Of a stretch of 15,772 bases of DNA, positions 9,701 through 15,414 are shown piece after piece (position 1 is the first letter of the stretch; each line of letters starts with the position of its first letter). Position numbers and translations under genes: made by a program. The notes under the pieces were generated by a model. That model ran no database searches. It was not told the origin of the DNA and saw only the letters and a list, made by a program, of their open reading frames with translations. The stretch lies in assembly GCA_028565635.1 (NCBI GenBank), contig JAOXYB010094160.1:1564-17335 (forward strand), given 5' to 3'. This DNA comes from Phoronis ovalis. Lineage: Eukaryota; Phoronida; Phoronidae.

Positions 9701-12700
9701 TACCTTTGCTGCATGGTCCGGCTAACTATTTTTAGCCATAAGGGACCAAGGGTTCCTTTAAAAAAAGATTTGTGTTGTTTTTCTTGGCTTGGCTGTTAAT
9801 TAGAGCCACAGTCGTGATGGAATTATTTTTTTTAAGCATTTGGATTATAGACTTTTTCATTATGATTCATTTCATTTCATGAATATTGCACTTACTGCAA
9901 GACTATTTCTATCTATAGGGATAAAACAATCCAATTTAGTATGTAGTATTTGCAGCGCTACTTGCAATCTAAATCTTGCAATTTTTTCTCTGTCAGATGC
10001 TTAAGTCCATCATCGCTTCACTGCATCTTTGGTGTAGTTATGGTCTCATTGCATTTTAGCTACTTGTTAGTACTTTCGATTGCAGCACCAATGCTGCTAG
10101 GTTGCCAAAACGTTTGCGTCAGTATGTATAAATTTGTTATTATTAGTACAGTATGACATACTGCTACTATTGCCTGCATAATAATGTGGGTATTGTTTCT
10201 GAACAATTTCCGGTATAAATAGGTTAACGGGCTAGTTGTGTGTGTGTTTGTGAATGGAAAATAAATGAGGAAGATTAAATGGGGTTGAACATTAGCATTT
10301 AGCTAATTCTCAGTGTGAGGCATTTTAGAGATTATTTTTTAAATTATTAATTTTACCTAGACATATGTAGGTGGAGATATAAAGGTTCCTGCTGAAGTGC
10401 CATTTGCTTAATAGATTGTTACCTATTACTAAAGTCAGTTATGTGTATTAATGTGCTGAGATGTTTCATTGTATATTTTATCCCATTTAACAAGCATCTT
10501 GTGCTTTACATATTTTGTCAGTGCCATCTGTGCTCATTATTAGGTGTGTTAATCCATTAATCCTTCATTTTGTACATAATCGAACTCAATGTTGTTGACT
10601 AATGAAGGCCATAGTAATATTACAGTTAATGTAAAAACATCCTTAATTAATCCTTAATTTTTTTCTGGATTATTGTGTGGTTGGCTCAGAATTGTGTGGG
10701 TGTGTGTGCTAGAAAATTTGAGAATTTATTTGAGTAAAATACTCTTTGCCATTTAAATTATGATGTAGTTGATCACATAAATATAATAAATCCATCATAT
10801 ATACCACAAGACAATTGTGAGGAAGCATTCAATGCCAACAAACAGTGCAGAGGTTTAACTAGGTTAGGAAATCCAGGTACATTGTGTGTCAGGTTAGAGA
10901 ACCTGTGTTAATAATTATGTGTCAAAGATGTAATTATGGGATATCAAGTATAAAATGTACTAGGCATGGTATACAACATGTAAACATTTGAGCAAGTGCA
11001 TTATCATAAAACTATAGATTACCTTGGGTAACTACAAGTTTAATTAACTGTTTGAGCAGCTTATGAACCAATGCTTTTTCCATATAAAATTTCACAAAAC
11101 TGTCTCACGACAAGTATCTTCCATACCTTTGTAAACATTTTTTGACGAACTAAGTTGTAACAGGTTCATGAAACACACTTGTTATGTTTTACCTGAGTGT
11201 GGACATCATAAATAAGATTGGACATGAAATAAAAACTAGCTGTACAAATATGACCATTTACATTTCGCAGAATTACGCTTATAGCAAATCATTAATAAAG
11301 TTGACTATTGATGAGGGCTTAGTGGAGCAGTGGTCCGCCTGGTATGTCAAAGCTCCCGGGCTTGATCCTAGTCTTGTACGTGCCTTTAAGGTAAAGATAC
11401 CTGGCTCTCAACAGTAGGGACTGCGTATCCCTTGTGTCTCAGGATGACTATGTACAATGGTGGTCCCGTCTCTGTGAGGTCTATCTCACAGGGACGTTAA
11501 AGAATGGCTGTTGACATCGGTTATGTACCATCAATTAGTCCTTCACCTCTGTATCTGTAATGTTTATTATCGCTCTCTCATAAAATGAGTACTTGCTACA
11601 GTATGATTGAATTGTAAGTTTGCCTAGTGTAGGCATTGAATATAGCACCCTCACTGTATGCTCTCCAGGGAGTTGACATGGTTCTTGGAGTAAAGGGGCC
11701 CTTATAGCAAGCAGAGGGTGACTGTAAAAAATAATTCTTTGTAGTTATGTAAAGCCGCTTTGATCTACTATGTGTAAGATAAAAGGGCTATATAAATACA
11801 AATATAATATAATATCAGGGTCACTGGCCTGTTCACCCACTTTTATGGGTTTCAGTCTATTTAGAAATAGAATTAGTTATGAACATCTAACAGAAAATAT
11901 GCAAAGGTAATCGTAGAAAATACATTACAAACAGGTACAGTAGTTGACTTGCGTAAGTCTATTTTTTTTAAAATTAATTCTTTTTATCTTGGTACCTTTA
12001 CTTTTACTTCAGAAATTCATTCCATTCTTAGCATTTTTAAATTTTTTAATTGAAATGGCAATTTTTAACTTATGGAATTTTTGTAAGCACTGAAAACATA
12101 ATAGTTTGTGTTGTATAAAGATTATTTTTCTAACTAATGATTTGCGTCAAAATATTTGGCCAGGCTAACTTGAGCATAGGTAGTTCAATGTTCAGCTAGC
12201 ATCTGTTTTGAAGGTTTGGTGGTGAATGTCCTATCACTGAAACAGGAAATATGGGCTTATTTTTAAACACATTGGGTAAAAATATTGTGTTTTATTTTTG
12301 GGAATTTCTTCTGAAAAACATTATTGCAAGTTCAAGGCAACACAATTTTTGCAGAAAACATATTGTGGACACTGTTGGAAAGGGGAGAAAATTTTGTTTG
12401 CCATTTTTGTTTCATGATCTGTGAAAACTATTTATGAATACCAATGTTACTGCAATTTGTTATTGACAAATTGTATCTTTTGAATAAATGTTTGGTTTTT
12501 TACTATGCATTTGGGATATGTGATCTAGTCTCTTCCCATCTTTTAAAAATGTTTGAATAAATTAAAAGTATAGATTCTTTCTGAGAAGTATCTCTGGGTG
12601 TGAAATTGGAATGTTCTTTGTGTTTTTATGTTTTTAATGATGGAAGATATTATTTTAGCTAAGGCCAGGGACACAAAACAAAATATGTCTAATCCTACTG

Positions 12701-15414
12701 CATTTAGTTTTTGTGAGTCTGAATATACTTCATCTGTTGCTATGCAGAATTTCATTTACTGCAAATTCAGCATTTGTTGCAATTATTTGTTAAAATTCTC
12801 ATTGCAGATGTTAAGAAAGACGAGTCTGATGTGAGGTGGAGCCAACGAGAAAAGCCTCTTAGTCTGATGGAACGTCTGAAGAAAGAGTTTGGCGTGGATG
12901 CTGAAGAGGAAAAAACCGAGAACAAGAACAATGGTTAGTACGCCTGATGAACTCTGCATTGATTACAATCTATTTTAAAACTGGGGTATCTGCCACTCAA
13001 GACCCCCATTTGGAACTAATTAGACATACAGGGCAGTGCTGATATGCTGCTAATTTTGAAGTTGAGCTTGCAGTTTGTTCATTTTTTTGTTCTGTGTAAA
13101 TATGTTGAAAGGCTTGTTCATGGCTTGCTTGACCTATAATTAAACCCGTCATAAATCTAGTTATAGATGTATTGCAAAATTGCCCAGTTGACATTACTGG
13201 TATATGGACATACTTTTCGAGATGCATTTAATTTTAACTCCTGATCACTGACCCGGTCAAATCTAGAGTTGAACCCATAAACCCAGATACTTACTTGGTT
13301 GGTAACAGTTTCAGATAGTATAGCCTTGGTTATGTAGTTTGGGTCAGGTTTTGCCATTTTCTGTAGCAATTTTAAATGCATCAAAAGATAGTTTGAATTG
13401 TGCGTTTGCCCACTAACATTTAAAAGCAGACAAAACAATGGCAAACAATGCCTCATACTTAAGTGCCAAAAACTTTGACTTTCAATCTGCACTATTACCC
13501 TTACAAGATCTTTAATATAGTTACAGCATGTTACCACTTTGTACATTCTAAGACTCCTCTGAAGTTTATGGACAGGCACCGTCATTGTTCATGTAATGCT
13601 TTGGGCTGTCACTTCTTTAGAGGGCTACGGGCTATTATCTCTGTTTCTCATCTTATTGCTTGGTTTGCTTACAGGGATGGAAATAAATCCTTCATGGCAA
13701 CATAGTCGATCATTGACCCCTCCCCCTCCTCCCCCGCCCCCCTTAATGCCTGTGTCCCATGTAAAAGTATTGGAAGGTGAGTCCGAGCACTGTAGACATT
13801 ATTGTAGCTGTACAAATTACCTGGCTTTATAGTGATTACTTATATTTTTTATGGATTTCTTAATGTTTGTTCTTAATGGACTGTTTATGTTTGTTCCAAT
13901 CCGTTACCTGCAGATTCTTGTAGTGCATGCAAATGAGACTATATGCTGAATGTTGTATGTAAAAAGTGTAGAAGTGTACATGGTATTATTTATAACTAGA
14001 TAGCACTAATAATCTTATAGGCATGATAAACTTGTTGAATGTTGTATGCTTATAGTGTTGTGTAAAGTACAAATAACAACATACCCAATATTCTGTGCTC
14101 CTTTAGATTTATTCACAGGGTAAAGCCTTGAACTTATGCCCCACAGTATCTTCAAAATAGCATTTGAAGTCTATTGAAGAAAGATGTAATGAGGGGTTAG
14201 GTTTTGATAGAGGTTTGAATGTTACTACTGATCTGCTGAGTTTCTCTTAAGAAATTTTCTTGTCACTTGGAGAGCTGATATGTCTGTATATATCTATTAG
14301 AAAGCGATTGACACAACTCTGTTACTCCTGCTGTTACAGATTTAACTAAAATTTTGCTATTGTGAAAAACCTGTTACACAACATTCAACATCGATTTTCA
14401 TCAAATGTTAGGCCTGATTTATTCTGTTATATTGCTCATTAAGGTTTATATTTGGAACAGTTTCCTGGGTGTAGCGGACTTTACCAGTGGAGAGGGTAGT
14501 CAGGCTTCTACCTTTATTGGGATACGCAGGCTCCAGATGATTTAGATGTTTTTCACCAAATTTGCTGAGGGTCCAGTTTTTGACCAAAAGTAGCAGGGAG
14601 AATCTGATTTTTGACCAAATTAACAAAGTGGATCCGGTTTTTGACTTCGTTTTTGTGAGCAAACAGGGTTTTACATTTTTACCAACGCATGCGAATTAGC
14701 ACTTGAGTTTTTTAGCAAGCAAAAGTAGCTCTCCCCCAGTCGAGTTTCCTACTTTGAATGGTTATCTGGCCATCTCAGTCAATGCTTCTTGGGTATGCCC
14801 AATTAAGCTTTTACAGGTTGCTACTGAGAATTGTTTTGTGTAATTGTAGTATTATGATTAAAACTGCTTTGATGTCTATTGACAAGCTTAGGATTATTTG
14901 TATTGTATTCCCACCTTTTTGTTATATAAATAGTTATCTCCAGCTAACTCTGATGGCATGATTTCCTCTTTGTTAATCAGTATGACATCCGTTACACAGC
15001 CATAATTGCATTTCTCCCCGTTATAATTAGTTTTGCTACAGGATGCTTGCCTACCTTGATAATTGTTGACCATTAGGTAATATCATGTAGGTATGTATAT
15101 GTAACATATAGCATAATTTGCATAACAATGTGATGAAACTAATGAATGTGTTTTGGCCTACATACTATGATGTTGTGTAAAAATTGTCTCTCAAAAGTTT
15201 TCCCTTAAGAGGTTTGATGTCAGATAGCCATGTGATGATTATTTTATTAGTTTATATTTTGTACTGAATCTGTATGCTTCTATTACAGCCTCTAGCAATG
15301 ACAGCCCAGCATATCAGACCAACATTGTGTCACCAACTGCACCAGCAGCTCCTCAACAAATACCCAGTCTTATGTCTTTACCAAACTATCAGCAGCCCTC
15401 ATACAAATACCAAG
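515..15414 (+). CDS. KMT2E: KMT2E/SETD5/UpSET-family SET-domain chromatin regulator, partial gene (16 internal exons)
   Basis: Joining 515-718, 988-1166, 1955-2072, 2223-2332, 2742-2831, 3245-3389, 3787-3915, 4112-4377, 4546-4711, 4902-5129, 5543-5878, 6168-7205, 7520-7712, 12808-12933, 13675-13776 and 15289-15414 gives 3556 nt: 1185 codons and one leftover base, with no stop. Every intron is GT-AG and every junction keeps frame. Residue numbers elsewhere refer to this partial product. Seen: SET core (about 82-203), post-SET Cys cluster (204-218), charged helix (326-363), and conserved islands around 466-480, 546-555, 595-602 and 1000-1010. These follow the order I recall for human KMT2E (about 1850 residues). 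In the family the protein acts in the nucleus, reads H3K4me3 with a PHD finger (not in this window) and works with Set3/HDAC-type repressor complexes. Invertebrates usually have one gene equivalent to vertebrate KMT2E plus SETD5, so the symbol is approximate. Start and stop lie outside the window. Confidence 0.93.
719..987 (+). other. Intron 1 (269 bp, phase 0)
   Basis: GTATGT donor and CTTACAG acceptor. I see no repeat or conserved motif inside. Confidence 0.85.
988..1166 (+). CDS. KMT2E: Exon 2: N-terminal half of the SET domain
   Basis: Acceptor CTTACAG ends at 987; donor CTAAG|GTATGT begins at 1167. It starts in phase 0 and ends after two bases of an Arg codon (residues 69-128). The stretch [20 protein letters not shown] matches the SET opening, where a G-x-G-V-x-A loop contacts the methyl donor and is followed by the I-x-E-Y-x-G strand. 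Here the first loop glycine is changed (NRKGLVAT), weakening the usual GxG. It continues [10 protein letters not shown], like the MLREQFE segment recalled from human KMT2E. The ATG at 991 is internal, not a start: the preceding Ser codon and the splice site join smoothly to exon 1. Confidence 0.94.
1167..1954 (+). other. Intron 2 (788 bp, phase 2)
   Basis: GTATGT donor; TTTTCAG acceptor at 1948-1954. AT-rich. It contains a perfect 7-bp hairpin at 1414-1431, listed separately. No coding motif, RNA gene or transposon was recognised. Confidence 0.82.
1414..1431. promoter_or_regulatory. Perfect 18-bp palindromic hairpin with two CATG cores
   Basis: GGCATGT, loop GCTG, ACATGCC forms a perfect 7-bp stem. 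Read as double-stranded DNA, 1413-1422 and 1423-1432 are two adjacent decamers with CATG cores ten bases apart. That resembles the p53/p63/p73 response element (RRRCWWGYYY twice, no spacer), with 8/10 and 9/10 matches by eye. Function is only a guess; chance occurrence in 15 kb is quite possible. Confidence 0.25.
1955..2072 (+). CDS. KMT2E: Exon 3: SET domain core with degenerate NHS motif
   Basis: Acceptor TTTTCAG ends at 1954; donor GCTGAG|GTAAGG begins at 2073. Its first base completes the Arg codon from exon 2 and it ends in phase 0 (residues 128-167). [10 protein letters not shown] matches the YPFVLFYSK segment recalled from human KMT2E, and [18 protein letters not shown] matches the family core. 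The usual SET signature R-F-x-N-H-S-C-x-P-N reads [10 protein letters not shown], so Asn-His is replaced by Arg159-Arg160 (2046-2051). Asn-His helps form the S-adenosylmethionine pocket in active enzymes. The replacement is a KMT2E/SETD5-type hallmark and argues against methyltransferase activity. Confidence 0.96.
2073..2222 (+). other. Intron 3 (150 bp, phase 0)
   Basis: GTAAGG donor and TTTCCTAG acceptor. It is the shortest intron in the window and splits the SET core directly after the PNAE motif. Confidence 0.88.
2223..2332 (+). CDS. KMT2E: Exon 4: C-terminal part of the SET domain
   Basis: Acceptor TTCCTAG ends at 2222; donor GATTG|GTGAGT begins at 2333. It starts in phase 0 and ends after two bases of a Cys codon (residues 168-204). 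[20 protein letters not shown] and [16 protein letters not shown] match the strands after the NHS motif and the closing E-x-T-x-x-Y-D-Y motif. Active SET enzymes have (F/Y)DY there; this has FDF (Phe197, Phe199), so the hydroxyl of the catalytic tyrosine appears to be missing. Human KMT2E, as recalled, also has FDF. The first codons join exon 3 as PNAEVRH, identical to the vertebrate order. Confidence 0.95.
2333..2741 (+). other. Intron 4 (409 bp, phase 2)
   Basis: GTGAGT donor and TTTTTGCAG acceptor. AT-rich. Open frames inside it are not conserved and I see no repeat. Confidence 0.85.
2742..2831 (+). CDS. KMT2E: Exon 5: post-SET cysteine cluster
   Basis: Acceptor TTTGCAG ends at 2741; donor GATGT|GTAAGT begins at 2832. 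Its first base completes Cys204 and it ends after two bases of a Val codon (residues 204-234). The cysteines are spaced C-x2-C-x2-C-x-C-x4-C ([15 protein letters not shown]). This corresponds to the C-A-C...C zinc-type post-SET segment of KMT2E, with one more Cys than I recall in the human protein. A Lys-rich run (KKAKAKEN) follows. Confidence 0.93.
2832..3244 (+). other. Intron 5 (413 bp, phase 2)
   Basis: GTAAGT donor and TTGTTTTAG acceptor. It contains the first copy of a short foldback repeat (2898-3019), listed separately. The rest is AT-rich and featureless. Confidence 0.85.
2898..3019. repeat. Short dispersed foldback element, copy A
   Basis: About 122 bp. The left end has ATTAAAAAT, then CCATGGGAGGGGGG. 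The right end has CCCCTCCTCCCTGTAATGG, which reverse-complements to CCATTACAGGGAGGAGGGG, so the ends can pair. The middle has AAACTATTTTTGCCAATACT. The same order of blocks recurs at 5251-5368 in another intron. It looks like a miniature non-autonomous element; target-site duplications were not identified, so bounds are approximate. Confidence 0.6.
3245..3389 (+). CDS. KMT2E: Exon 6: basic linker with a nuclear-localisation-type motif
   Basis: Acceptor GTTTTAG ends at 3244; donor GCTGAT|GTAAGT begins at 3390. Its first base completes Val234 and it ends in phase 0 (residues 234-282). It opens with [12 protein letters not shown], has an acidic stretch (DVEEDIG), then [13 protein letters not shown]. 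That last segment parallels RKLSPLRLSV as recalled from human KMT2E and would serve as a nuclear localisation signal. Confidence 0.92.
3390..3786 (+). other. Intron 6 (397 bp, phase 0)
   Basis: GTAAGT donor and TTCTTACAG acceptor. Nothing recognisable inside. Confidence 0.85.
3787..3915 (+). CDS. KMT2E: Exon 7: Ser/Thr-Pro-rich disordered segment
   Basis: Acceptor TTACAG ends at 3786; donor AAATTG|GTAAGG begins at 3916. It is a phase 0/0 cassette of 43 codons (residues 283-325). [14 protein letters not shown] gives three Thr-Pro sites within 11 residues, typical targets of proline-directed kinases, followed by an acidic [13 protein letters not shown] tail. It has little sequence conservation with vertebrates, so the frame rests on splice-site quality and continuity into exon 8. 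Confidence 0.87.
3916..4111 (+). other. Intron 7 (196 bp, phase 0)
   Basis: GTAAGG donor and CACTGTAG acceptor. No internal feature seen. Confidence 0.85.
4112..4377 (+). CDS. KMT2E: Exon 8: conserved charged helix and His-rich tract
   Basis: Acceptor CACTGTAG ends at 4111; donor AGACG|GTAAAA begins at 4378. It starts in phase 0 and ends after two bases of an Arg codon (residues 326-414). [20 protein letters not shown] is nearly collinear with the [20 protein letters not shown] block recalled from human KMT2E, the best-conserved region outside SET. It continues as alternating Glu/Lys/Arg sequence, so a long charged alpha-helix is likely. Then comes [16 protein letters not shown] with six His in 16 residues, and a basic [10 protein letters not shown] tail. 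If intron 8 is retained, translation stops two bases past the exon end (CGG TAA). Confidence 0.95.
4378..4545 (+). other. Intron 8 (168 bp, phase 2)
   Basis: Donor GTAAAA is weaker than the others; acceptor GTGTTGTAG. An in-frame TAA at 4379-4381 means retention would truncate the protein right after the charged helix. Confidence 0.8.
4546..4711 (+). CDS. KMT2E: Exon 9: disordered Ser/Pro segment ending in a conserved basic motif
   Basis: Acceptor GTTGTAG ends at 4545; donor AAAAAG|GTAAGT begins at 4712. Its first base completes an Arg codon and it ends in phase 0 (residues 414-469). It begins [12 protein letters not shown], like the RRR/S-rich stretch of the vertebrate protein. It continues through Ser/Thr/Pro-rich sequence and ends RFPKTKK, which joins exon 10 to give [13 protein letters not shown] recall human KMT2E as PKTKKHLVNEWL, so this junction is well supported. 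Confidence 0.93.
4712..4901 (+). other. Intron 9 (190 bp, phase 0)
   Basis: GTAAGT donor and ATGTTTCAG acceptor. It splits the conserved PKTKK/HLMNEWL island. No internal feature seen. Confidence 0.87.
4902..5129 (+). CDS. KMT2E: Exon 10: NEWL island and linker
   Basis: Acceptor TTTCAG ends at 4901; donor AAAAAG|GTAGGC begins at 5130. It is a phase 0/0 cassette of 76 codons (residues 470-545). It opens [20 protein letters not shown], the family NEWL-x-EK motif, followed by [12 protein letters not shown], similar to PLRITTDPE in the vertebrate protein as recalled. The rest ([20 protein letters not shown] and a Ser-rich end) looks disordered. It ends with basic SIKK before RWLHQA of the next exon, matching vertebrate CKKRWLKQA. 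Confidence 0.93.
5130..5542 (+). other. Intron 10 (413 bp, phase 0)
   Basis: GTAGGC donor and TATTTGCAG acceptor. It holds the second copy of the foldback repeat (5251-5368). The open frame running from 5456 into exon 11 is a read-through of intron sequence. Confidence 0.85.
5251..5368. repeat. Short dispersed foldback element, copy B
   Basis: About 118 bp. It has the same block order as 2898-3019: ATTAAAAAT, GGGAGGGG, ACAAACTATTTT, GCCAGTACT, then CTAATCCCCTCGCCCTATAA and CTGTAACT. G-rich and C-rich ends can fold back on each other. It is diverged from copy A and lies in the same orientation, as two insertions of an old family would. Confidence 0.55.
5543..5878 (+). CDS. KMT2E: Exon 11: RWL island, TPLKKRR nuclear-localisation motif and Thr-Pro cluster
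   Basis: Acceptor TTTGCAG ends at 5542; donor TTTGAG|GTGAGT begins at 5879. It is a phase 0/0 cassette of 112 codons (residues 546-657). [10 protein letters not shown] matches vertebrate RWLKQALEEEN, and [14 protein letters not shown] matches LTTPLKKRR, a likely nuclear localisation signal. Between and after these are many S/T-P sites, including [13 protein letters not shown] and SPITPLTPG, the latter like the PVTPVTPGTPG block recalled in human KMT2E. The order and spacing of the islands are conserved. Confidence 0.95.
5879..6167 (+). other. Intron 11 (289 bp, phase 0) ending in a tandem acceptor
   Basis: GTGAGT donor. The acceptor reads TAGAAG at 6165-6170, a NAGNAG tandem site, so the next exon could begin at 6168 or 6171. 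Otherwise AT-rich and featureless. Confidence 0.83.
6168..7205 (+). CDS. KMT2E: Exon 12: large acidic disordered exon with SUMO-type motifs
   Basis: Acceptor ATTGTAG ends at 6167; donor AAAAAG|GTAGGT begins at 7206. It is a phase 0/0 cassette of 346 codons (residues 658-1003), the longest exon here. The sequence is acidic, Ser/Thr-rich and almost without aromatic residues, so probably disordered. IKTE (6315-6326), VKLE (6408-6419) and IKLE (6450-6461) are psi-K-x-E sumoylation-type motifs. [13 protein letters not shown] and [13 protein letters not shown] carry Thr-Pro sites. The last residues join exon 13 as PPIKKKVSLSEYR, like PPQKKKVSLLEYR recalled in human KMT2E. The interior has no recognised homology, but a 1038-base open frame with correct phases is strong evidence. 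Two perfect GTAAGT strings (6508, 6592) lie inside. Confidence 0.95.
7206..7519 (+). other. Intron 12 (314 bp, phase 0)
   Basis: GTAGGT donor and TTTTCCCAACAG acceptor. It splits the conserved KKK/VSLSEYR motif exactly between Lys and Val. Nothing else seen. Confidence 0.87.
7520..7712 (+). CDS. KMT2E: Exon 13: VSLSEYR motif and Pro-rich segment
   Basis: Acceptor CCCAACAG ends at 7519; donor AATAAAA|GTGAGT begins at 7713. It starts in phase 0 and ends after one base of a codon (residues 1004-1067 plus one base). [13 protein letters not shown] is the conserved basic helix-like motif of the family (vertebrate VSLLEYRKRQRE, recalled). It continues with [14 protein letters not shown] and alternating Ser/Pro/Leu, then the charged NDQDKNK. 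This is the last exon before the large intron, and the reading phase changes here from 0 to 1. Confidence 0.94.
9714..9748. other. Interrupted hairpin
   Basis: TGGTCC then GGCTA, an 8-base loop, TAGCC, a 5-base bulge (ATAAG), GGACCA. That is two perfect stem blocks of 6 and 5 bp. It could be the fold of an old miniature element or a chance structure; no RNA family is recognised. Confidence 0.4.
11310..11817 (+). mobile_element. tRNA-derived SINE
   Basis: The head carries RNA polymerase III internal promoter elements: a box A-like TGGAGCAGTGG at 11323-11333 and a box B-like GGCTTGATCCT at 11359-11369, starting 36 bases apart as in tRNA genes. The body follows, with an 11-bp hairpin at 11468-11495. 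It ends near GTAAAGCCGCTTTGATC and GGCTATATAAATACA with an (ATA)n-type tail around 11800-11817. Total about 500 bp, in the same orientation as the host gene. The head is too degraded and lacks a cloverleaf 3' half, so it is not a functional tRNA gene. I could not name the SINE family or find a clear target-site duplication. Confidence 0.75.
11468..11495 (+). other. Hairpin inside the SINE body
   Basis: GTCTCTGTGAG, loop GTCTAT, CTCACAGGGAC: an 11-bp stem with one T/G wobble. Such a preserved fold within a diverged element suggests a structured part of the SINE RNA. Confidence 0.6.
12808..12933 (+). CDS. KMT2E: Exon 14: charged linker
   Basis: Acceptor CATTGCAG ends at 12807; donor AACAATG|GTTAGT begins at 12934. 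It is a phase 1/1 cassette of 126 nt (residues 1068-1109 plus one base). Reading from the exon 13 phase gives [20 protein letters not shown] then [14 protein letters not shown]. The rich charge, a likely short amphipathic helix and absence of stops support it. The vertebrate protein has a comparable E-V-Q-W segment near here, a weak match. Confidence 0.87.
12934..13674 (+). other. Intron 14 (741 bp, phase 1)
   Basis: GTTAGT donor and TTTGCTTACAG acceptor. A 142-codon minus-strand open frame (13157-13585) lies here; it has no recognisable domain and I treat it as chance. No repeat found. Confidence 0.82.
13675..13776 (+). CDS. KMT2E: Exon 15: polyproline cassette
   Basis: Acceptor GCTTACAG ends at 13674; donor TGGAAG|GTGAGT begins at 13777. 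It is a phase 1/1 cassette of 102 nt (residues 1110-1143 plus one base). The product is [14 protein letters not shown], eight consecutive prolines, then [11 protein letters not shown]. Polyproline runs recur in the C-terminal third of vertebrate KMT2E and could bind SH3, WW or EVH1-type domains. The run is encoded by a C-rich tract prone to length change. Confidence 0.9.
13777..15288 (+). other. Intron 15 (1512 bp, phase 1)
   Basis: GTGAGT donor and TATTACAG acceptor. It holds a degenerate repeat of about 30 bp at 14535-14660. A 13-bp direct repeat (TGAATGTTGTATG) appears at 13947 and 14036. The rest is AT-rich without recognised features. Confidence 0.82.
14535..14660. repeat. Degenerate tandem repeat, unit about 28-31 bp, three to four copies
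   Basis: The anchor TTTTTGAC (TTTTTCAC in the first copy) occurs at 14549, 14577, 14608 and 14638. Each is preceded by a GATCCGG/GGTCCAG/GAATCTG-like block, and three are followed by CAAA. Spacings are 28, 31 and 30 bp. Copies are well diverged, so the array is old. No link to coding sequence. Confidence 0.6.
15289..15414 (+). CDS. KMT2E: Exon 16: Pro/Gln/Tyr-rich segment
   Basis: Acceptor TATTACAG ends at 15288; donor TACCAAG|GTACAT begins at 15415. It is a phase 1/1 cassette of 126 nt (residues 1144-1185 plus one base of the next codon). The product [20 protein letters not shown] continues into [20 protein letters not shown], low-complexity and disordered. It resembles in composition, not in alignable sequence, the Pro/Gln/Tyr-rich C-terminal region of vertebrate KMT2E. 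No stop is present, so the gene continues beyond the window. Confidence 0.88.

Larger units (their letters stand above)
7713..12807 (+). other. Intron 13 (5095 bp, phase 1)
   Basis: GTGAGT donor and TTCTCATTGCAG acceptor. AT-rich and almost entirely without recognisable sequence. The exceptions, listed separately, are an imperfect hairpin at 9714-9748 and a tRNA-derived SINE at about 11310-11817. Open frames of 60-120 codons on both strands show no family motif and no good splice context. AATAAA strings occur (for example near 12482), but nothing supports an internal terminal exon. Confidence 0.8.

Noticed and set aside
10230-10250. Short TG-repeat microsatellite
   Set aside because: Only a few dinucleotide units, common background in animal introns.
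11310-11380. A genuine tRNA gene
   Set aside because: Box B has three mismatches to GGTTCGANNCC and no acceptor stem or full cloverleaf forms; a SINE head fits better.
13157-13585. 142-codon minus-strand open frame in intron 14
   Set aside because: No recognisable domain and no promoter or splice support. A single open frame of this size is plausible by chance in 15 kb.
13927-13934. ATGCAAAT octamer (POU-type site)
   Set aside because: An 8-bp match is expected by chance in an AT-rich window of this length; no supporting context.
13947-14048. 13-bp direct repeat TGAATGTTGTATG, 89 bp apart
   Set aside because: Too short and AT-rich; no element with matching ends lies between the copies.
14408-14662. 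84-codon minus-strand frame possibly from a retroelement
   Set aside because: No polymerase, integrase or capsid motif seen; much of it is explained by the degenerate 30-bp repeat.
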